From Xanthomonas arboricola pv. juglandis (GTDB taxonomy: Bacteria; Pseudomonadota; Gammaproteobacteria; Xanthomonadales; Xanthomonadaceae): a stretch of 64,000 bases of DNA. How positions within the stretch are numbered: position 1 is the stretch's first letter; every line of letters begins with the position of its first letter. A program made the position numbers and the translations under genes. The notes under the pieces were generated by a model. That model was given only the letters and a program-made list of their open reading frames with translations, had not been told where the DNA came from and did not search any database. Shown here piece after piece: positions 48,426-58,255 of this stretch. The stretch is taken from assembly GCF_001013475.1 (NCBI RefSeq), contig NZ_JZEF01000002.1:1157655-1221654 (forward strand), in the 5' to 3' direction.

Positions 48426-48809
48426 TCAGTGCAGCGTCCTGGGTACGCTCAGCACGAAGGCGGCGATCGGGGCGGTGAATTCGGTGCCATCGTCGGCCAC
48501 CATGTCGTAATGACCTTGCATCTGTCCCTGCTCGGTCTCCAGCAGCACGCCGGAGGTGTAACTGAACGCCTCGCCGGGACGCAGCCAGGGCTGTTCGCCG
48601 ACCACGCCCTCGCCATCCACCCGTTCGGTGCGTCCGTTGGCGTCGGTGATCTGCCAGTGGCGTGCGATCAGGCGCGCAGGCACGGCCCCCGCGTTCTGGA
48701 TGCGGATGCTGTAGGCGAAGGCATAGCGGCCTTCGTCGGGGGTCGATTGATGGGCGAGGAAGCGGGGCGACACCTCGACCTCGACCCGGTAGCGCGGATC
48801 ATCGTGCAT
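48426..48809 (-). CDS. apaG: ApaG protein
   Basis: This 127-residue single-domain protein has the ApaG/DUF525 fold: [25 protein letters not shown] and the conserved [15 protein letters not shown], then [16 protein letters not shown]. It lies between rsmA and apaH as in E. coli. Its biochemical role is unsettled; the domain resembles fibronectin type III and is linked to Co/Mg tolerance and Ap4A metabolism. Confidence 0.95.
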   Translation of the reverse strand: MHDDPRYRVEVEVSPRFLAHQSTPDEGRYAFAYSIRIQNAGAVPARLIARHWQITDANGRTERVDGEGVVGEQPWLRPGEAFSYTSGVLLETEQGQMQGHYDMVADDGTEFTAPIAAFVLSVPRTLH

Positions 48810-48845
48810 GCGGAAAGTCTAAATAAAACCGTGTGGGAGCGGCGC

Positions 48846-49634
48846 TCAAGCCGGCTCGACATTGGCCAGGCGGATGAAATCCGCGACCTCGAGTTGTTCG
48901 GCGCGTGCATCCGGGCGCACCTGCGCGGCCTCGAAATGGGCAGGCTCGCAGACGTTGGACAAGGCATTGCGCAGGGTCTTGCGACGCTGGCCGAAGCCGG
49001 CGCGCACCACGTCGGCAAAGCGCCGCCGATCCCTGATCAGCACCGTGGCCGGATCGCGCGGCACCAGCCGTACCACCGCCGAGTCCACCTTCGGCGGGGG
49101 CCGGAACGCGCCCGGCGGCACCACGAACAGTGCGGTGACCTCGCAATACGCCTGCAGCATCACGCTCAAGCGCCCGTACACCTTGCTGCCGGGGCCGGCA
49201 GCCATGCGGTCGACCACTTCCTTTTGCAGCATGAAGTGCATGTCGGCCACCGCTGCGGCATGGTCCAGCGCATGGAACAGGATTGGCGAGGAGATGTTGT
49301 AGGGCAGGTTGCCAACCAGCCGGATCGGCGTGCCATCGGCCAGTGCAGTGAAATCCACACTGAGTACATCGCGATGGATGATGCTCAGCGCGCCGATCGG
49401 TGCGGCGGCGTCGGTCAGTGGTGCGATCAGGTCGCGGTCGAATTCGATCACGGTCAGTGCGCCGTGCTTGCGCAGCAGCGGAAAGGTGATCGCGCCCTGA
49501 CCAGGGCCGATTTCGACCAAGTGCTGGCCGGCGCGCGGGTCCACTGCCTGCACGATGCGGTCGATGTAATACCGGTCGGCAAGAAAGTGCTGGCCAAGCG
49601 ACTTCTTGGCCGGTGCGCTGAAAGAATGATTCAT
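48846..49634 (-). CDS. rsmA: 16S rRNA (adenine1518-N6/adenine1519-N6)-dimethyltransferase
   Basis: This 262-residue enzyme (KsgA) dimethylates two adjacent adenines of 16S rRNA late in 30S assembly. SAM-binding motifs are KKSLGQHFL and LVEIGPGQGAIT, and the catalytic NLPYNISSPILF is present; the substrate domain includes PGAFRPPPKVDS. It lies 116 bp after pdxA and 36 bp before apaG in the conserved order. It uses SAM made by metK and yields SAH handled by ahcY, both in this window. Confidence 0.96.
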   Translation of the reverse strand: MNHSFSAPAKKSLGQHFLADRYYIDRIVQAVDPRAGQHLVEIGPGQGAITFPLLRKHGALTVIEFDRDLIAPLTDAAAPIGALSIIHRDVLSVDFTALADGTPIRLVGNLPYNISSPILFHALDHAAAVADMHFMLQKEVVDRMAAGPGSKVYGRLSVMLQAYCEVTALFVVPPGAFRPPPKVDSAVVRLVPRDPATVLIRDRRRFADVVRAGFGQRRKTLRNALSNVCEPAHFEAAQVRPDARAEQLEVADFIRLANVEPA

Positions 49635-49750
49635 GTGCGCAGTTTAACGTGGCAGCGCCTGCACGCGGTGCCGGTTCTGCGCATCGCCGGCACGCCAGAC
49701 GGGCTGCGTGCACGCTGTGCCCCGTCCAAGCCCGGCAATCGCCCCCTCGC

Positions 49751-50719
49751 TTAGCCGCGTGCGGCCAAGCGCGCGCACAGCTCGGTCGCCGCCATCAGGC
49801 TGGACGGATCGGCGATACCGCGCCCGGCCAGCTCCAGCGCGGTGCCGTGATCGACCGCCACGCGCGGATAGGGCAGGCCGAGCGTGATGTTGACCGCCTG
49901 CTCGAAGCCGCTGTACTTGAGCACCGGCAGGCCCTGGTCGTGATACATCGCCACCACCGCATCGAAGCCGGTGAGCTTCTGCGGCAAGAATGCGGTATCG
50001 GCCGGCAGCGGGCCGATCAGCTGCATGCCGTCGCCGCGTAGCTGCTCCAGTACCGGGATGATGACGTCCAGCTCCTCGCGGCCCAGGTGCCCGTCTTCGC
50101 CGGCATGCGGGTTGAGGCCCAGCACCGCGATGCGCGGGCGTTCCAGGCCGAAGTCACGTCGCATCGCGGCGTCGGTGATGCGAAGGCAGCGCGTCACCGC
50201 GTCGGCAGTGATCGCATCGGCCACTGCGCGCAGTGGCAAATGGGTGGTCACCAGGGCGACACGCACGATGGCATTGGCCAGCATCATCACCACCGGGCAG
50301 CCCGCCTGTTCGGCCAGCAGCTCGGTGGTGCCGGTGTAGGGAATGCCGCCGGCATTGATCACTGCCTTGTGCACCGGGCCGGTGACGATGCCCTGCAGCT
50401 TGCCGGACAGGCAGTCGCCGGCAGCGCCACGCAGGCCGGCGATGACCGCCGCCGCATTGGCAGGGTCCGCGATGCCGAAACGGGTCGGCACGGCCTGGCG
50501 GATCGGATGCAGCGGCAGGTCACCGGGCGCGCGGGCGCGCTGGTCCGGATCGAGCAGCCGTACAGACAAAGACAGCGCCTTTGCGGCGCTGTGCAGGGTA
50601 TCCGGATCGGCGTATGCGATCAGGTGGGCGTCCGAGCGCGGCCGCTGGGCGAGCCGGACGCACAGTTCCGGCCCAATCCCGGCCGGCTCGCCTGGCACCA
50701 GCGCGAGCGACGGGAACAT
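49751..50719 (-). CDS. pdxA: 4-hydroxythreonine-4-phosphate dehydrogenase
   Basis: This 322-residue NAD-dependent metal enzyme acts in the deoxyxylulose-5-phosphate-dependent route to pyridoxal phosphate. It has the N-terminal ALVPGEPAGIGPEL, GPVHKAVINAGG, TTHLPLRAV, GLNPHAGEDGHLG and AMYHDQGLPVLKY motifs carrying the metal-binding His residues. The start at 50719 sits 4 bp after the surA stop; upstream in-frame codons would overlap surA. Confidence 0.95.
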   Translation of the reverse strand: MFPSLALVPGEPAGIGPELCVRLAQRPRSDAHLIAYADPDTLHSAAKALSLSVRLLDPDQRARAPGDLPLHPIRQAVPTRFGIADPANAAAVIAGLRGAAGDCLSGKLQGIVTGPVHKAVINAGGIPYTGTTELLAEQAGCPVVMMLANAIVRVALVTTHLPLRAVADAITADAVTRCLRITDAAMRRDFGLERPRIAVLGLNPHAGEDGHLGREELDVIIPVLEQLRGDGMQLIGPLPADTAFLPQKLTGFDAVVAMYHDQGLPVLKYSGFEQAVNITLGLPYPRVAVDHGTALELAGRGIADPSSLMAATELCARLAARG

Positions 50720-50723
50720 CGAA

Positions 50724-52124
50724 TCAGCGCGTCGGCTGTGCCGGCGGCGGCGTCGGTGCGGCAGGCGCCGCGGGGTCAGCCGGCTTGGCCGGAGCGGCAG
50801 TGGCATCGCCATCGGCGCGGTCGCCGGTGCGGAAGCTCACATACGCTTCGCCACGCAGCTCCTGCAGATAGCGGTTGTACTCTTCTTCCAGCTTGCGGCG
50901 GCCGATCGTTTCACGGATCTGCGCACGCTGGCTTTCGGCACTGACGTCGGTCTGACGGCTGCCCACGCGCTGCACGATGTGCCAACCCGCCTGGGTGCGG
51001 AACGGTTCGGACACCGCGCCATCGGCCAGGCCTTCGACCTGCTTGCCGAAGTCCGGGCCGAACGCATCGGCCGGGAACCAGCCCAGATCGCCACCCTGGC
51101 CACGGCTGTTGGTGTCTTCGGAAGACTCCTTCGCGGTAGCCTGGAAATCGGCGCCGCCGGTGATGCGGGCACGCAGCGTGTCGATCTTGGCCTTGGCCTG
51201 CGCCTCGGTCTGGCTGTCGTTGATGCGCACCAGGATATGGCGTGCGTTGTATTCGGTGACCAGCTTCTTCTCGCCGCCGGCATTGGCGTCGCGCATTTCC
51301 ACCAGCTTGAGCAACTGGAAACCGCTCGGGCCACGCAACGGACCGGCGACCTGACCGGGCTGCATGTCCCGAATCAGCTGGGCGAATGCGTTGGGGATTT
51401 CGTCCAGGCTGCGCCAGCCCAGATCGCCGCCTTCCAGCGCGTTCGGGCTGTCGGAATACCGCACTGCCGCTGCCGAGAAGTCCAGCTCGCCCTTGTCGAT
51501 CAATGCCTTCACGCCATCGACCTTTTTCTGGCCGGTGGCGATCTGGTCAGCCGTCGCACCTTCCGGCAAACCGACCAGGATGTGCGCCAGGTGATATTGG
51601 CTGCCGGTGGTGGCCTGCTGTGCCAGCGCCGTGTCCACTTCACCTTCGCTCACGCTGATGCGGCTCTGCGCAAAGCTCTGACGCAGGCGCTGCACGATGA
51701 TTTCGTCACGCACCGAAGCGCGGAAATCGCCATAGCCCATGCCGTCGGCCGCCAGTTTCTGGCGCAGGCCATCGACAGTGGTGCCGTTCTGCTGGGCGAT
51801 GCTGGCAATTGCCCGGTTGAGTTCCTCGTCGCTGACGCGGATACCGCTGCCATCGGCACGACCGACCTGCAATTTGACCAGAACCAGACGCTCGAGCACC
51901 TGGCGCTGGAGGACATCGTCCGGCGGCAGCTGGTTTTCCCGGCCGGCGTACTGCGACTTGACGTTGCGTACGGCGCGATCGAGCTCGCTCTGCAGCACCA
52001 CGTCTTCATCGACGATGGCGGCAATGCGATCCAGCGGCTGGGATTGCTGTGCCGAGGCCAACGGCGAGAGCGTGCTGGTGAGTACCAGCAGCGAGGCAAG
52101 AACAACAGAGAAAGGCTTGGTCAT
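50724..52124 (-). CDS. surA: Periplasmic chaperone and peptidyl-prolyl isomerase SurA
   Basis: The 466-residue protein has a signal peptide (VVLASLLVLTSTLSPLASA), a helical N-domain (about 30-165) and two parvulin domains. The first (about 175-275) contains LAHILVGLPEG and GGDLGWRSLDEIP. The second (about 290-390) contains NARHILVRINDS and GGDLGWFPADAFG. A C-terminal helix and a Pro/Ala-rich tail follow. It escorts outer-membrane proteins, LptD among them, to the Bam machinery. It overlaps the lptD stop by 4 bp. Confidence 0.95.
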   Translation of the reverse strand: MTKPFSVVLASLLVLTSTLSPLASAQQSQPLDRIAAIVDEDVVLQSELDRAVRNVKSQYAGRENQLPPDDVLQRQVLERLVLVKLQVGRADGSGIRVSDEELNRAIASIAQQNGTTVDGLRQKLAADGMGYGDFRASVRDEIIVQRLRQSFAQSRISVSEGEVDTALAQQATTGSQYHLAHILVGLPEGATADQIATGQKKVDGVKALIDKGELDFSAAAVRYSDSPNALEGGDLGWRSLDEIPNAFAQLIRDMQPGQVAGPLRGPSGFQLLKLVEMRDANAGGEKKLVTEYNARHILVRINDSQTEAQAKAKIDTLRARITGGADFQATAKESSEDTNSRGQGGDLGWFPADAFGPDFGKQVEGLADGAVSEPFRTQAGWHIVQRVGSRQTDVSAESQRAQIRETIGRRKLEEEYNRYLQELRGEAYVSFRTGDRADGDATAAPAKPADPAAPAAPTPPPAQPTR

Positions 52125-54553
52125 GGAATCAAGTTCGGATCGTAATCGTCCGGATTAGTCGTGGTATTGCTGGGCGGGACCAGGTACAGGTCGTCGCGGT
52201 AATAGCCGAGAATAGCACGGCGCAAAGTGCGGTCCGTGTTCTGCCCGAACGAGCTCAAGCCCTTCAGCACGAACTCCACCTGGATGGAGTTGTCCATTTC
52301 GCCATCGCGGTTGCGCACGAACCGGCGCACCAGCGCGCGCACCGCCAGGCAGCAGCTGTCCCACTGCACGCCACCGATCATCTCCAGCGGTTTGCGGTCC
52401 AGGAGCGAGTAGTAGTAACGGCCGACCGCACTCCAGCTGGGGTTGATCGGGTACAGGAAGGAGAAATCTGCCTGCTCGAGCTGGTCGCTATTGTTGGTCG
52501 GGTTACGGCGGTAGCGATACGCAAGATTGATGATGCCGTCGTTGTTGAGCAGATAACGCGTACGTAGGCTGGCCAGATCTTCCTTACGCGAATTCGGGTT
52601 CCATTGATAGGTGGCGCCCATCGACCAGCGGTCGTTGATCATGTAGTTGGCATCTGCCACCCAGGCGGACTTGCCCTGTTCGATGGGTTGTTCGCTGCCG
52701 GCGGCCGAATTGGTGCTGTTGTTGATGGTGACCAGCGAATCGTTGAAATACAGGATCTGGCCTGCACTCAGCGACAGCTTCTCGCGACCGTCATCCTGGC
52801 GCAGCCAGCGCGAGGTCACCGCCAGGGTCAGCTGGTTGGCATCGTTCTGACGGTCGGCGCCGGTGTAGCGCGAGTCACGGAACAACTGGCCATAGCTGAA
52901 GGTGAACGGGCGGGTATCGAAGACCGGTAGATCGTCCTGGTCGCGGTACGGCACGTACAAATAGTACAGGCGCGGCTCCAACGTATTGAGATAGTTGGTG
53001 CCGAATACCGAAGTCTCGCGGTCGAAATACAGGCCGGCATCCAGCGAGGCGATCGGCAGGCTGCGCGAGGGGGAGCGATCACCGGTCAGCGGCGCGGTGT
53101 TGGCCAACGTCGAATCCAGCTGATAGGTGGTGTAGCGCCACGCCACGGTCGGAGTAAAGAACCAGGCGGCGCCGGACAACGGCATCGAGATGTAGGGCTT
53201 GATGTCAAGGCGCGAACCGCTGCCATATTCCTTGTTGCGGATATTGGTGCGGACGTAATCGTCATCATCGTCATTGCCGCTGGTGCTCCCGTTCAATGGG
53301 GGCCTGACGAAGTAAGAATCATCGTGAGTGAACCGCACTGCCTCGGCATACACGCCGGCCTCGAAGATGCCGAACGGCTTGTCCCAGGTGAAATACGCGC
53401 GCGGCTGGCGGTTGTAGGGCAGCGACTGCTCATCCAGCGTGTAGTCGGTGAGCTGCCAGCGGTCGGCCATCAGGCCGGCGGTCCAGGTTTCGCCGGTACC
53501 GTAGATGCCCACGGTACTCTGCACGCTGGAGGCCGAGCCCATGCCGTTCAGGCGGCTGGTGAAGTCTTCCACGTAACGCGTATCGCTGACCCAGGAGATA
53601 CTGCTGCGCGCCTGCCAGTGATCATTGATGTTGTGGTAGCCGCTGTAGAAGACGCTACCGCGGTCCTTGTCGCGCAACTTGTCGTTGGGCAGGTAGTTGC
53701 CGGTGATCTCGCCGCGACCGCCTTCGTACAGGTAGCGGAACTCGGTGCCGAACATGAAACCGCGCTTGCTCATGTAGCGCGGCAACAGGGTCGCGTCGTA
53801 GTTCGGCGCCAGGTTCAGGTAGATCGGTTGCAGGTAGTCGAAGCCATTGCGGCCGGAAAGGCCGAACTGTGGGAACAGCAGGCCGGTCTGGCGACGGTCG
53901 TCGATCGGGAACTTGAACCAGGGGAAATACAGCACCGGCACCTTGCCGATCTGCAGCACCGCGTTGCGGGCGGTGCCGAAGCCTTCTTCGTTGTCGACGT
54001 CGATCTCTGGCGCGCGCACGCGCCAGATCGGCTGCGAGGGATCACAGGTGGTATAGGTCGAGCGGTGCATCTGCCCGACCTGGCCCTGCAGGTCGACCGA
54101 TTCGGCCGCGCCGTTGCCGCGCCGGTCCACCAGCTGGTACTGGATGTTGGTGACCTTGTGGGCGTCGGTGTCCTGATTGCCTTCGGCGCGGTCAGCGACC
54201 ATGCGGAAGGAGGTGTCCTGGTAGCGGACATGGCCTTCGGCGATGTAGTTGCCGGTCTCGGTGTCCATGCGCAGGTTGTCGGCACCCAGGAACTGGTCGC
54301 CGCGCTTGAGCGCCACGTTGCCCTGGTACTGCGGGGTGGTGCTGGTGCCGGACAGCTGGTCGCCTTCGATGTCGGTCGGCAACTCCTGGCGCATTTCGGC
54401 GGCCTTGGCATCTGCGGCGGGCGCGCCGTCAAAGCCTGGCAGCGGGTCCACGGCCGGGCACAGTCCCCAGTTCAACGGCTTGTCGGCAGCCATGGCCGGG
54501 AGGCAGATGGCGATGCTCAAGGGCAGGGGCAGCAGGCGGAGAACTCGGCGCAC
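52121..54553 (-). CDS. lptD: LPS-assembly outer-membrane protein LptD
   Basis: The roughly 810-residue protein inserts lipopolysaccharide into the outer leaflet. A signal peptide (VLRLLPLPLSIAICLPAMA) is followed by an OstA/LptA-like periplasmic domain (about 60-200; QYQGNVALKRGDQFLGADNLR and YIAEGHVRYQDTSF) and a large beta-barrel. Cys residues for the conserved disulfides are seen near WGLCPAVD, TTCDPSQ and the late WDSCCLAVRA pair. The GTG start at 54553 gives the best signal peptide; an ATG at 54610 would add 19 residues. It heads the operon and is followed by its chaperone surA. Confidence 0.93.
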   Translation of the reverse strand: MRRVLRLLPLPLSIAICLPAMAADKPLNWGLCPAVDPLPGFDGAPAADAKAAEMRQELPTDIEGDQLSGTSTTPQYQGNVALKRGDQFLGADNLRMDTETGNYIAEGHVRYQDTSFRMVADRAEGNQDTDAHKVTNIQYQLVDRRGNGAAESVDLQGQVGQMHRSTYTTCDPSQPIWRVRAPEIDVDNEEGFGTARNAVLQIGKVPVLYFPWFKFPIDDRRQTGLLFPQFGLSGRNGFDYLQPIYLNLAPNYDATLLPRYMSKRGFMFGTEFRYLYEGGRGEITGNYLPNDKLRDKDRGSVFYSGYHNINDHWQARSSISWVSDTRYVEDFTSRLNGMGSASSVQSTVGIYGTGETWTAGLMADRWQLTDYTLDEQSLPYNRQPRAYFTWDKPFGIFEAGVYAEAVRFTHDDSYFVRPPLNGSTSGNDDDDDYVRTNIRNKEYGSGSRLDIKPYISMPLSGAAWFFTPTVAWRYTTYQLDSTLANTAPLTGDRSPSRSLPIASLDAGLYFDRETSVFGTNYLNTLEPRLYYLYVPYRDQDDLPVFDTRPFTFSYGQLFRDSRYTGADRQNDANQLTLAVTSRWLRQDDGREKLSLSAGQILYFNDSLVTINNSTNSAAGSEQPIEQGKSAWVADANYMINDRWSMGATYQWNPNSRKEDLASLRTRYLLNNDGIINLAYRYRRNPTNNSDQLEQADFSFLYPINPSWSAVGRYYYSLLDRKPLEMIGGVQWDSCCLAVRALVRRFVRNRDGEMDNSIQVEFVLKGLSSFGQNTDRTLRRAILGYYRDDLYLVPPSNTTTNPDDYDPNLIP

Positions 54554-54678
54554 GCGTGATTCAACCAATAAAATGGCGACTAGCTTGCCGCATACCCCGC
54601 ATAGGGGCAATGAAGAGCTCCCTGGTCGGGAGGGCGAGGTTCATCGCGATGGGGGCGCGAGCAAGGCGCCGGTAGGGT

Positions 54679-55587
54679 TCAACGCAGCGCGGCCACGTGC
54701 GCCACGCTGCTTTCGCGCAAGGCCTGCAGGTCGTAGCCGCCTTCCAGCATGGATACCACCCGGCCACGGGCATGCCGCTCGGCCAGGGTGCGCAGCGCGC
54801 CGGTCAGCCAGGCGAAATCGTCGGCATCGAGCATCAGATCGGCCAGCGGATCGCGCAGATGCGCATCGAAGCCGGCCGAGATCAGGATCAGCTGTGGGCG
54901 GAAGGCATCGACCAGCGGCAGCATCTCGTCTTCCCACACGTTGCGGAAGCGCAGCCCGTCGCTGCCTGGTTGCAGCAGCAAGTTGTGGATGTTGCCGATG
55001 CCGCGCTCGTAAACGCTGCCCGAGTGCGGATAGAGCCCGGACTGGTGGGTGCTGAGATACTGCACGCTCGGGTCGCGCTCGAAGATCGCCTGCGTGCCGT
55101 TGCCGTGGTGGACGTCGAAATCCACGATGCTGATGCGTTCCAGCCCATGCCGGTCGCGCGCGTGCGCGGCGGCCACGGCAATGTTGTTGAACAGGCAAAA
55201 GCCCATCGACACCTGCGCGGTGGCGTGGTGCCCGGGTGGGCGCACGGCGCAAAACGCGGTGCGGGTGGCGTCCTGCATCACCGCGTCCACCGCGGCGATG
55301 CCGGCGCCGGCCGCGCGCAATGCTGCCGCGCGCGAGCCGGGAGACATCACGGTGTCCACGTCGAGCCGATGGTGGCCTTCGAAGGCGGTTTCCAGCACCG
55401 CGTCGACCTGTTCGCGCTCATGCACCCGGCACAGGTCGCCCAGCTTGGCCAGCGGCGCCTCGCGCCAGTCCAGGTCCGGGAACGCGTCGCGCAGGGCCCC
55501 CACCACCGCTTCCAGGCGGGCGGGGCTCTCGGGGTGCTCGGGGCCGGCGTCGTGCCCGAGGCAGGCGGGATGGGTAAAGACCAACAT
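54679..55587 (-). CDS. Histone-deacetylase-family amidohydrolase
   Basis: This 302-residue zinc enzyme has the HDAC active-site motifs RPPGHHAT (His-His pair), VDFDVHHGNGTQ (zinc Asp and His) and ISAGFDAHLRDPLA (second zinc Asp), and EGGYDLQAL with the catalytic Tyr position. Bacterial relatives deacetylate acetylpolyamines or other acetylated small molecules, or proteins; which applies here is not visible. It lies 37 bp after the cobalamin adenosyltransferase gene on the same strand. Confidence 0.9.
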   Translation of the reverse strand: MLVFTHPACLGHDAGPEHPESPARLEAVVGALRDAFPDLDWREAPLAKLGDLCRVHEREQVDAVLETAFEGHHRLDVDTVMSPGSRAAALRAAGAGIAAVDAVMQDATRTAFCAVRPPGHHATAQVSMGFCLFNNIAVAAAHARDRHGLERISIVDFDVHHGNGTQAIFERDPSVQYLSTHQSGLYPHSGSVYERGIGNIHNLLLQPGSDGLRFRNVWEDEMLPLVDAFRPQLILISAGFDAHLRDPLADLMLDADDFAWLTGALRTLAERHARGRVVSMLEGGYDLQALRESSVAHVAALR

Positions 55588-55624
55588 GGGGCAAATCTAG
55601 CCTGTCCGCCGTGCCATGTGCAGG

Positions 55625-56182
55625 TCAGCCGCGCCGGCGGTCGTGCCGCCACAGCACTTCCTGCTGGCCATCGGCGCGCGCCAGCACGCGCGCCAGCACG
55701 AACAGCAGGTCGGACAGCCGGTTCAGGTAACCGATCGCCTCGCTGCGCACGGTCTCCTGGCGCGATAGCGCAACGGTCTCGCGCTCGGCCCGACGCACGA
55801 TGGTGCGGGCCAGGTGGCAGCGCGCAGCGGCCTCGCCTCCGGCCGGCAGAATGAACTCCTTCAGCGGGGGCAGCGTGTCGTTGAAAAGGTCCAGCTGGCG
55901 CTCCAGCGCATCGATATCGGCGCTATCGATGGCGGCGTGGCCGGGGATGCACAGCTCGCCGCCCAGATCGAACAACTGGTGCTGGACGGTGGTTAGCAGC
56001 TCGGCGATCGGTTCCGGCACGCCGGGAGCGGCCAGCAGCACGCCGATGGCCGAATTGGCCTCGTCCACGGTGCCGTAGGCGTTGACCCGCAGCGCGTCCT
56101 TGCCGGTACGGCTGCCGTCGCCCAGCCCGGTGCTGCCGTCGTCGCCGGTGCGCGTATAGATCCGCGAGAGCCGGTTGCCCAT
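55625..56182 (-). CDS. Cob(I)alamin adenosyltransferase, PduO type
   Basis: The 185-residue protein has the PduO/MMAB N-terminal ATP site YTRTGDDGSTGLGDG, the VDEANSAIG segment and the C-terminal LNRLSDLLFVLARVLA. It transfers the adenosyl group of ATP to reduced cobalamin to make adenosylcobalamin. The start lies 1 bp after the preceding membrane-protein gene, so the two are coupled. Length is normal for the single-domain type. Confidence 0.93.
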   Translation of the reverse strand: MGNRLSRIYTRTGDDGSTGLGDGSRTGKDALRVNAYGTVDEANSAIGVLLAAPGVPEPIAELLTTVQHQLFDLGGELCIPGHAAIDSADIDALERQLDLFNDTLPPLKEFILPAGGEAAARCHLARTIVRRAERETVALSRQETVRSEAIGYLNRLSDLLFVLARVLARADGQQEVLWRHDRRRG

Positions 56183-56183
56183 C

Positions 56184-56762
56184 TCAGCCGGCCTGGGTCT
56201 GGCCGGGCGCGCTGGTCAGGCGCTCGGCGGCCACCTGGATCGCCGCGGCTGCGGCGACATACAGCGCGGCGCTGCGCAGATACGGCCCCAGCCAGTCGGT
56301 GTAGTTCTTGAACCAGCCGGCCACGGTCGGCTCGGCCACGCTGGCACTGATCCAGTAGAAGCTGCCCTGGGCGATCAACTGGCACAGCGCCACCGAGAGC
56401 AGCAGCGCCGGCACCAGCCGGGCCAGCGCGCTCCACTGTGCGCCGTGATACTGCCGACGCAGCCACACGCCGCCGGCCCACAGCGCGAAATACGCCGGGA
56501 TCAGGCACCAGTACGCCGGCGACACGCAGTAGTGCTGCCAGAAGCTCAGGCCCTGGTTGGTGATCACCAGCCAATCCACCGCCACCGCCAGCAGCATCAG
56601 CAGCGGGAACGCCAGCCTGGTGCGCGCGGCCAGATGGAAGCCGCCGATGAAGAACACCGCCCAGGATGCGTCCGGGATCGGCGCGAAGTGATTGATCCGC
56701 GTGGCCGCCATCAGAACGGCAAGCAGACTCAAAACCAGGGTGTCGTGCGAGCGAGGAGTCAT
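56184..56762 (-). CDS. DUF6580-like putative transport membrane protein
   Basis: The 192-residue protein has five to six hydrophobic helices. After the first is NHFAPIPDASWAVFFIGGFHL, resembling the NF.PI.A...F.GG motif of the DUF6580 family, whose fold recalls S-components of energy-coupling transporters. It is adjacent to the cobalamin adenosyltransferase gene (1 bp apart), so a link to cobalamin supply is possible but inferred. The ATG at 56762 gives a short charged N-terminus (MTPRSHD) before the first helix. Confidence 0.7.
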   Translation of the reverse strand: MTPRSHDTLVLSLLAVLMAATRINHFAPIPDASWAVFFIGGFHLAARTRLAFPLLMLLAVAVDWLVITNQGLSFWQHYCVSPAYWCLIPAYFALWAGGVWLRRQYHGAQWSALARLVPALLLSVALCQLIAQGSFYWISASVAEPTVAGWFKNYTDWLGPYLRSAALYVAAAAAIQVAAERLTSAPGQTQAG

Positions 56763-57046
56763 GCGCGGAGGTGGCCGGATCACAGGCTGGCGAGTGTAGC
56801 GTGGAACCCGGCACGCCCGCGCCATTGGCGGCCTTGCGGTGGCCCGCCTGGCGCAAGCGACCGCCTAGCGCCCCGTTGCCGAACACGGCGGACGCAAATC
56901 GGTGGGTGCCCGGATGCGTCCTGCACCGGCAAGGGCCGGCACTGCTCCCTGCGCGATCAGCCGGCCGCGTCAGACCAGCTAGGGCGCGGCAAGCTGTCCC
57001 ACCCGTTCGCGGCAACGGGTCATGGGCGAAGGCTTATCATGTGGCA

Positions 57047-58255
57047 ATGACACATCCACATGACGTTCTGATCGTCGGCGGCGGCCTGGTCGGCTCCAGC
57101 CTGGCGATTGCGCTGGACCGCATCGGCCTGGATGTCGGGCTGGTGGAAGCCACCCCGGCCGGCACGCCGCCAGCGGTGTTCGACCAGCGCAACCTGAGTT
57201 TTGCCGCCGCCACCGTCAATGCGCTGAGCGTGCTGGGGGTGATGGCCAAGCTGCGCAGCGCCCCTGGGCCGATCCGGCGCATCCACGTCAGCCGGGCCGG
57301 CGACTTCGGCCGTGTGCAGCTGGACGCGGCCGATTACGGCCGCGACAGCTTCGGTCAGGTGGTGGTGGCGCGCGATTTCGGTGAGGCCTTGCAGGCACGC
57401 CTGGACGAGCTGACCCGGCTGCGCCGCTATCGCCCGGCACGCTGCATCGGGGTCGAGCCGGTGCAGGACGGTCTGCGCGCGCTGCGGATCGCCACCGCTG
57501 AAGGCGAGCAACGCGTGCAGGCCCGGCTGGTGGTGGGCGCCGACGGCACCCATAGCGCAGTGCGCGAGCTGCTGCATATCGGCAGCAACGCGCACGACTT
57601 CCTGCAAACCTTGTTCGTGGCGCGGGTGCGTGCCTCCCGCCCACCGGATGGCACCGCCTGGGAGCGCTTCGGCGAGCATGGGCCGACTGCGCTGTTGCCG
57701 CGCGGCGACCGCCATTACGGCGCGATCCACTGCGTGGCGCGCGCCGAGGCGGAGGCGGTGGCCGCGCTCGACGAGACCGGCTGGCTGGCCCGGTTGCAGC
57801 GGGCGGCCGGATGGCGCGCCGGGCGCTTTGTCGCCAGCGGCGAGCGCAGCGCGTACCCGCTGGTGCAGGTGCTGGCCAACGAGTTGGTCGCCGAGCGCGT
57901 GGTGCTGCTGGGCAACGCGGCGCAGACGCTGCATCCGATTGGCGCGCAAGGCTTCAACCTCGGCTTGCGCGATGCACTGACGCTGGCCGAACTGATCGAG
58001 CACGATCGCAGCGATGCCGGGGCGGGCGCATTGTTGGCCGAGTACCTGGCGCGGCGGCGCGTGGACCGCGAGCAGACCATCGGGTTTTCCAGCGGGCTGG
58101 CGCGGCTCACCGGCAATCCGGCGCCGTTGCTGCGGCCATTGCGCAGCCTCGGCCTGCTCGCCACCTCGCAGGCGGCGCCGCTGCAGTCGATGCTGGTCGG
58201 CGGGGCGATGGGTTTCCGGGGCGATGTGCCGCAGTTGTGCAGGGGCGTCGCATGA
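57047..58255 (+). CDS. ubiH: Ubiquinone-biosynthesis FAD hydroxylase, UbiH type
   Basis: The 402-residue flavoprotein adds oxygen to the benzoquinol ring in ubiquinone synthesis. It has the N-terminal dinucleotide fold VLIVGGGLVGSSLA, the middle VVGADGTHSAVRELL motif and the second FAD site LLGNAAQTLHPIGAQGFNLGLRD. The GNAAQTLHP form (Asn in place of the usual Asp of GDAAH) is characteristic of UbiH. The start at 57047 fits the family. It overlaps the next FAD hydroxylase by 4 bp. Confidence 0.9.
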   Translation: MTHPHDVLIVGGGLVGSSLAIALDRIGLDVGLVEATPAGTPPAVFDQRNLSFAAATVNALSVLGVMAKLRSAPGPIRRIHVSRAGDFGRVQLDAADYGRDSFGQVVVARDFGEALQARLDELTRLRRYRPARCIGVEPVQDGLRALRIATAEGEQRVQARLVVGADGTHSAVRELLHIGSNAHDFLQTLFVARVRASRPPDGTAWERFGEHGPTALLPRGDRHYGAIHCVARAEAEAVAALDETGWLARLQRAAGWRAGRFVASGERSAYPLVQVLANELVAERVVLLGNAAQTLHPIGAQGFNLGLRDALTLAELIEHDRSDAGAGALLAEYLARRRVDREQTIGFSSGLARLTGNPAPLLRPLRSLGLLATSQAAPLQSMLVGGAMGFRGDVPQLCRGVA

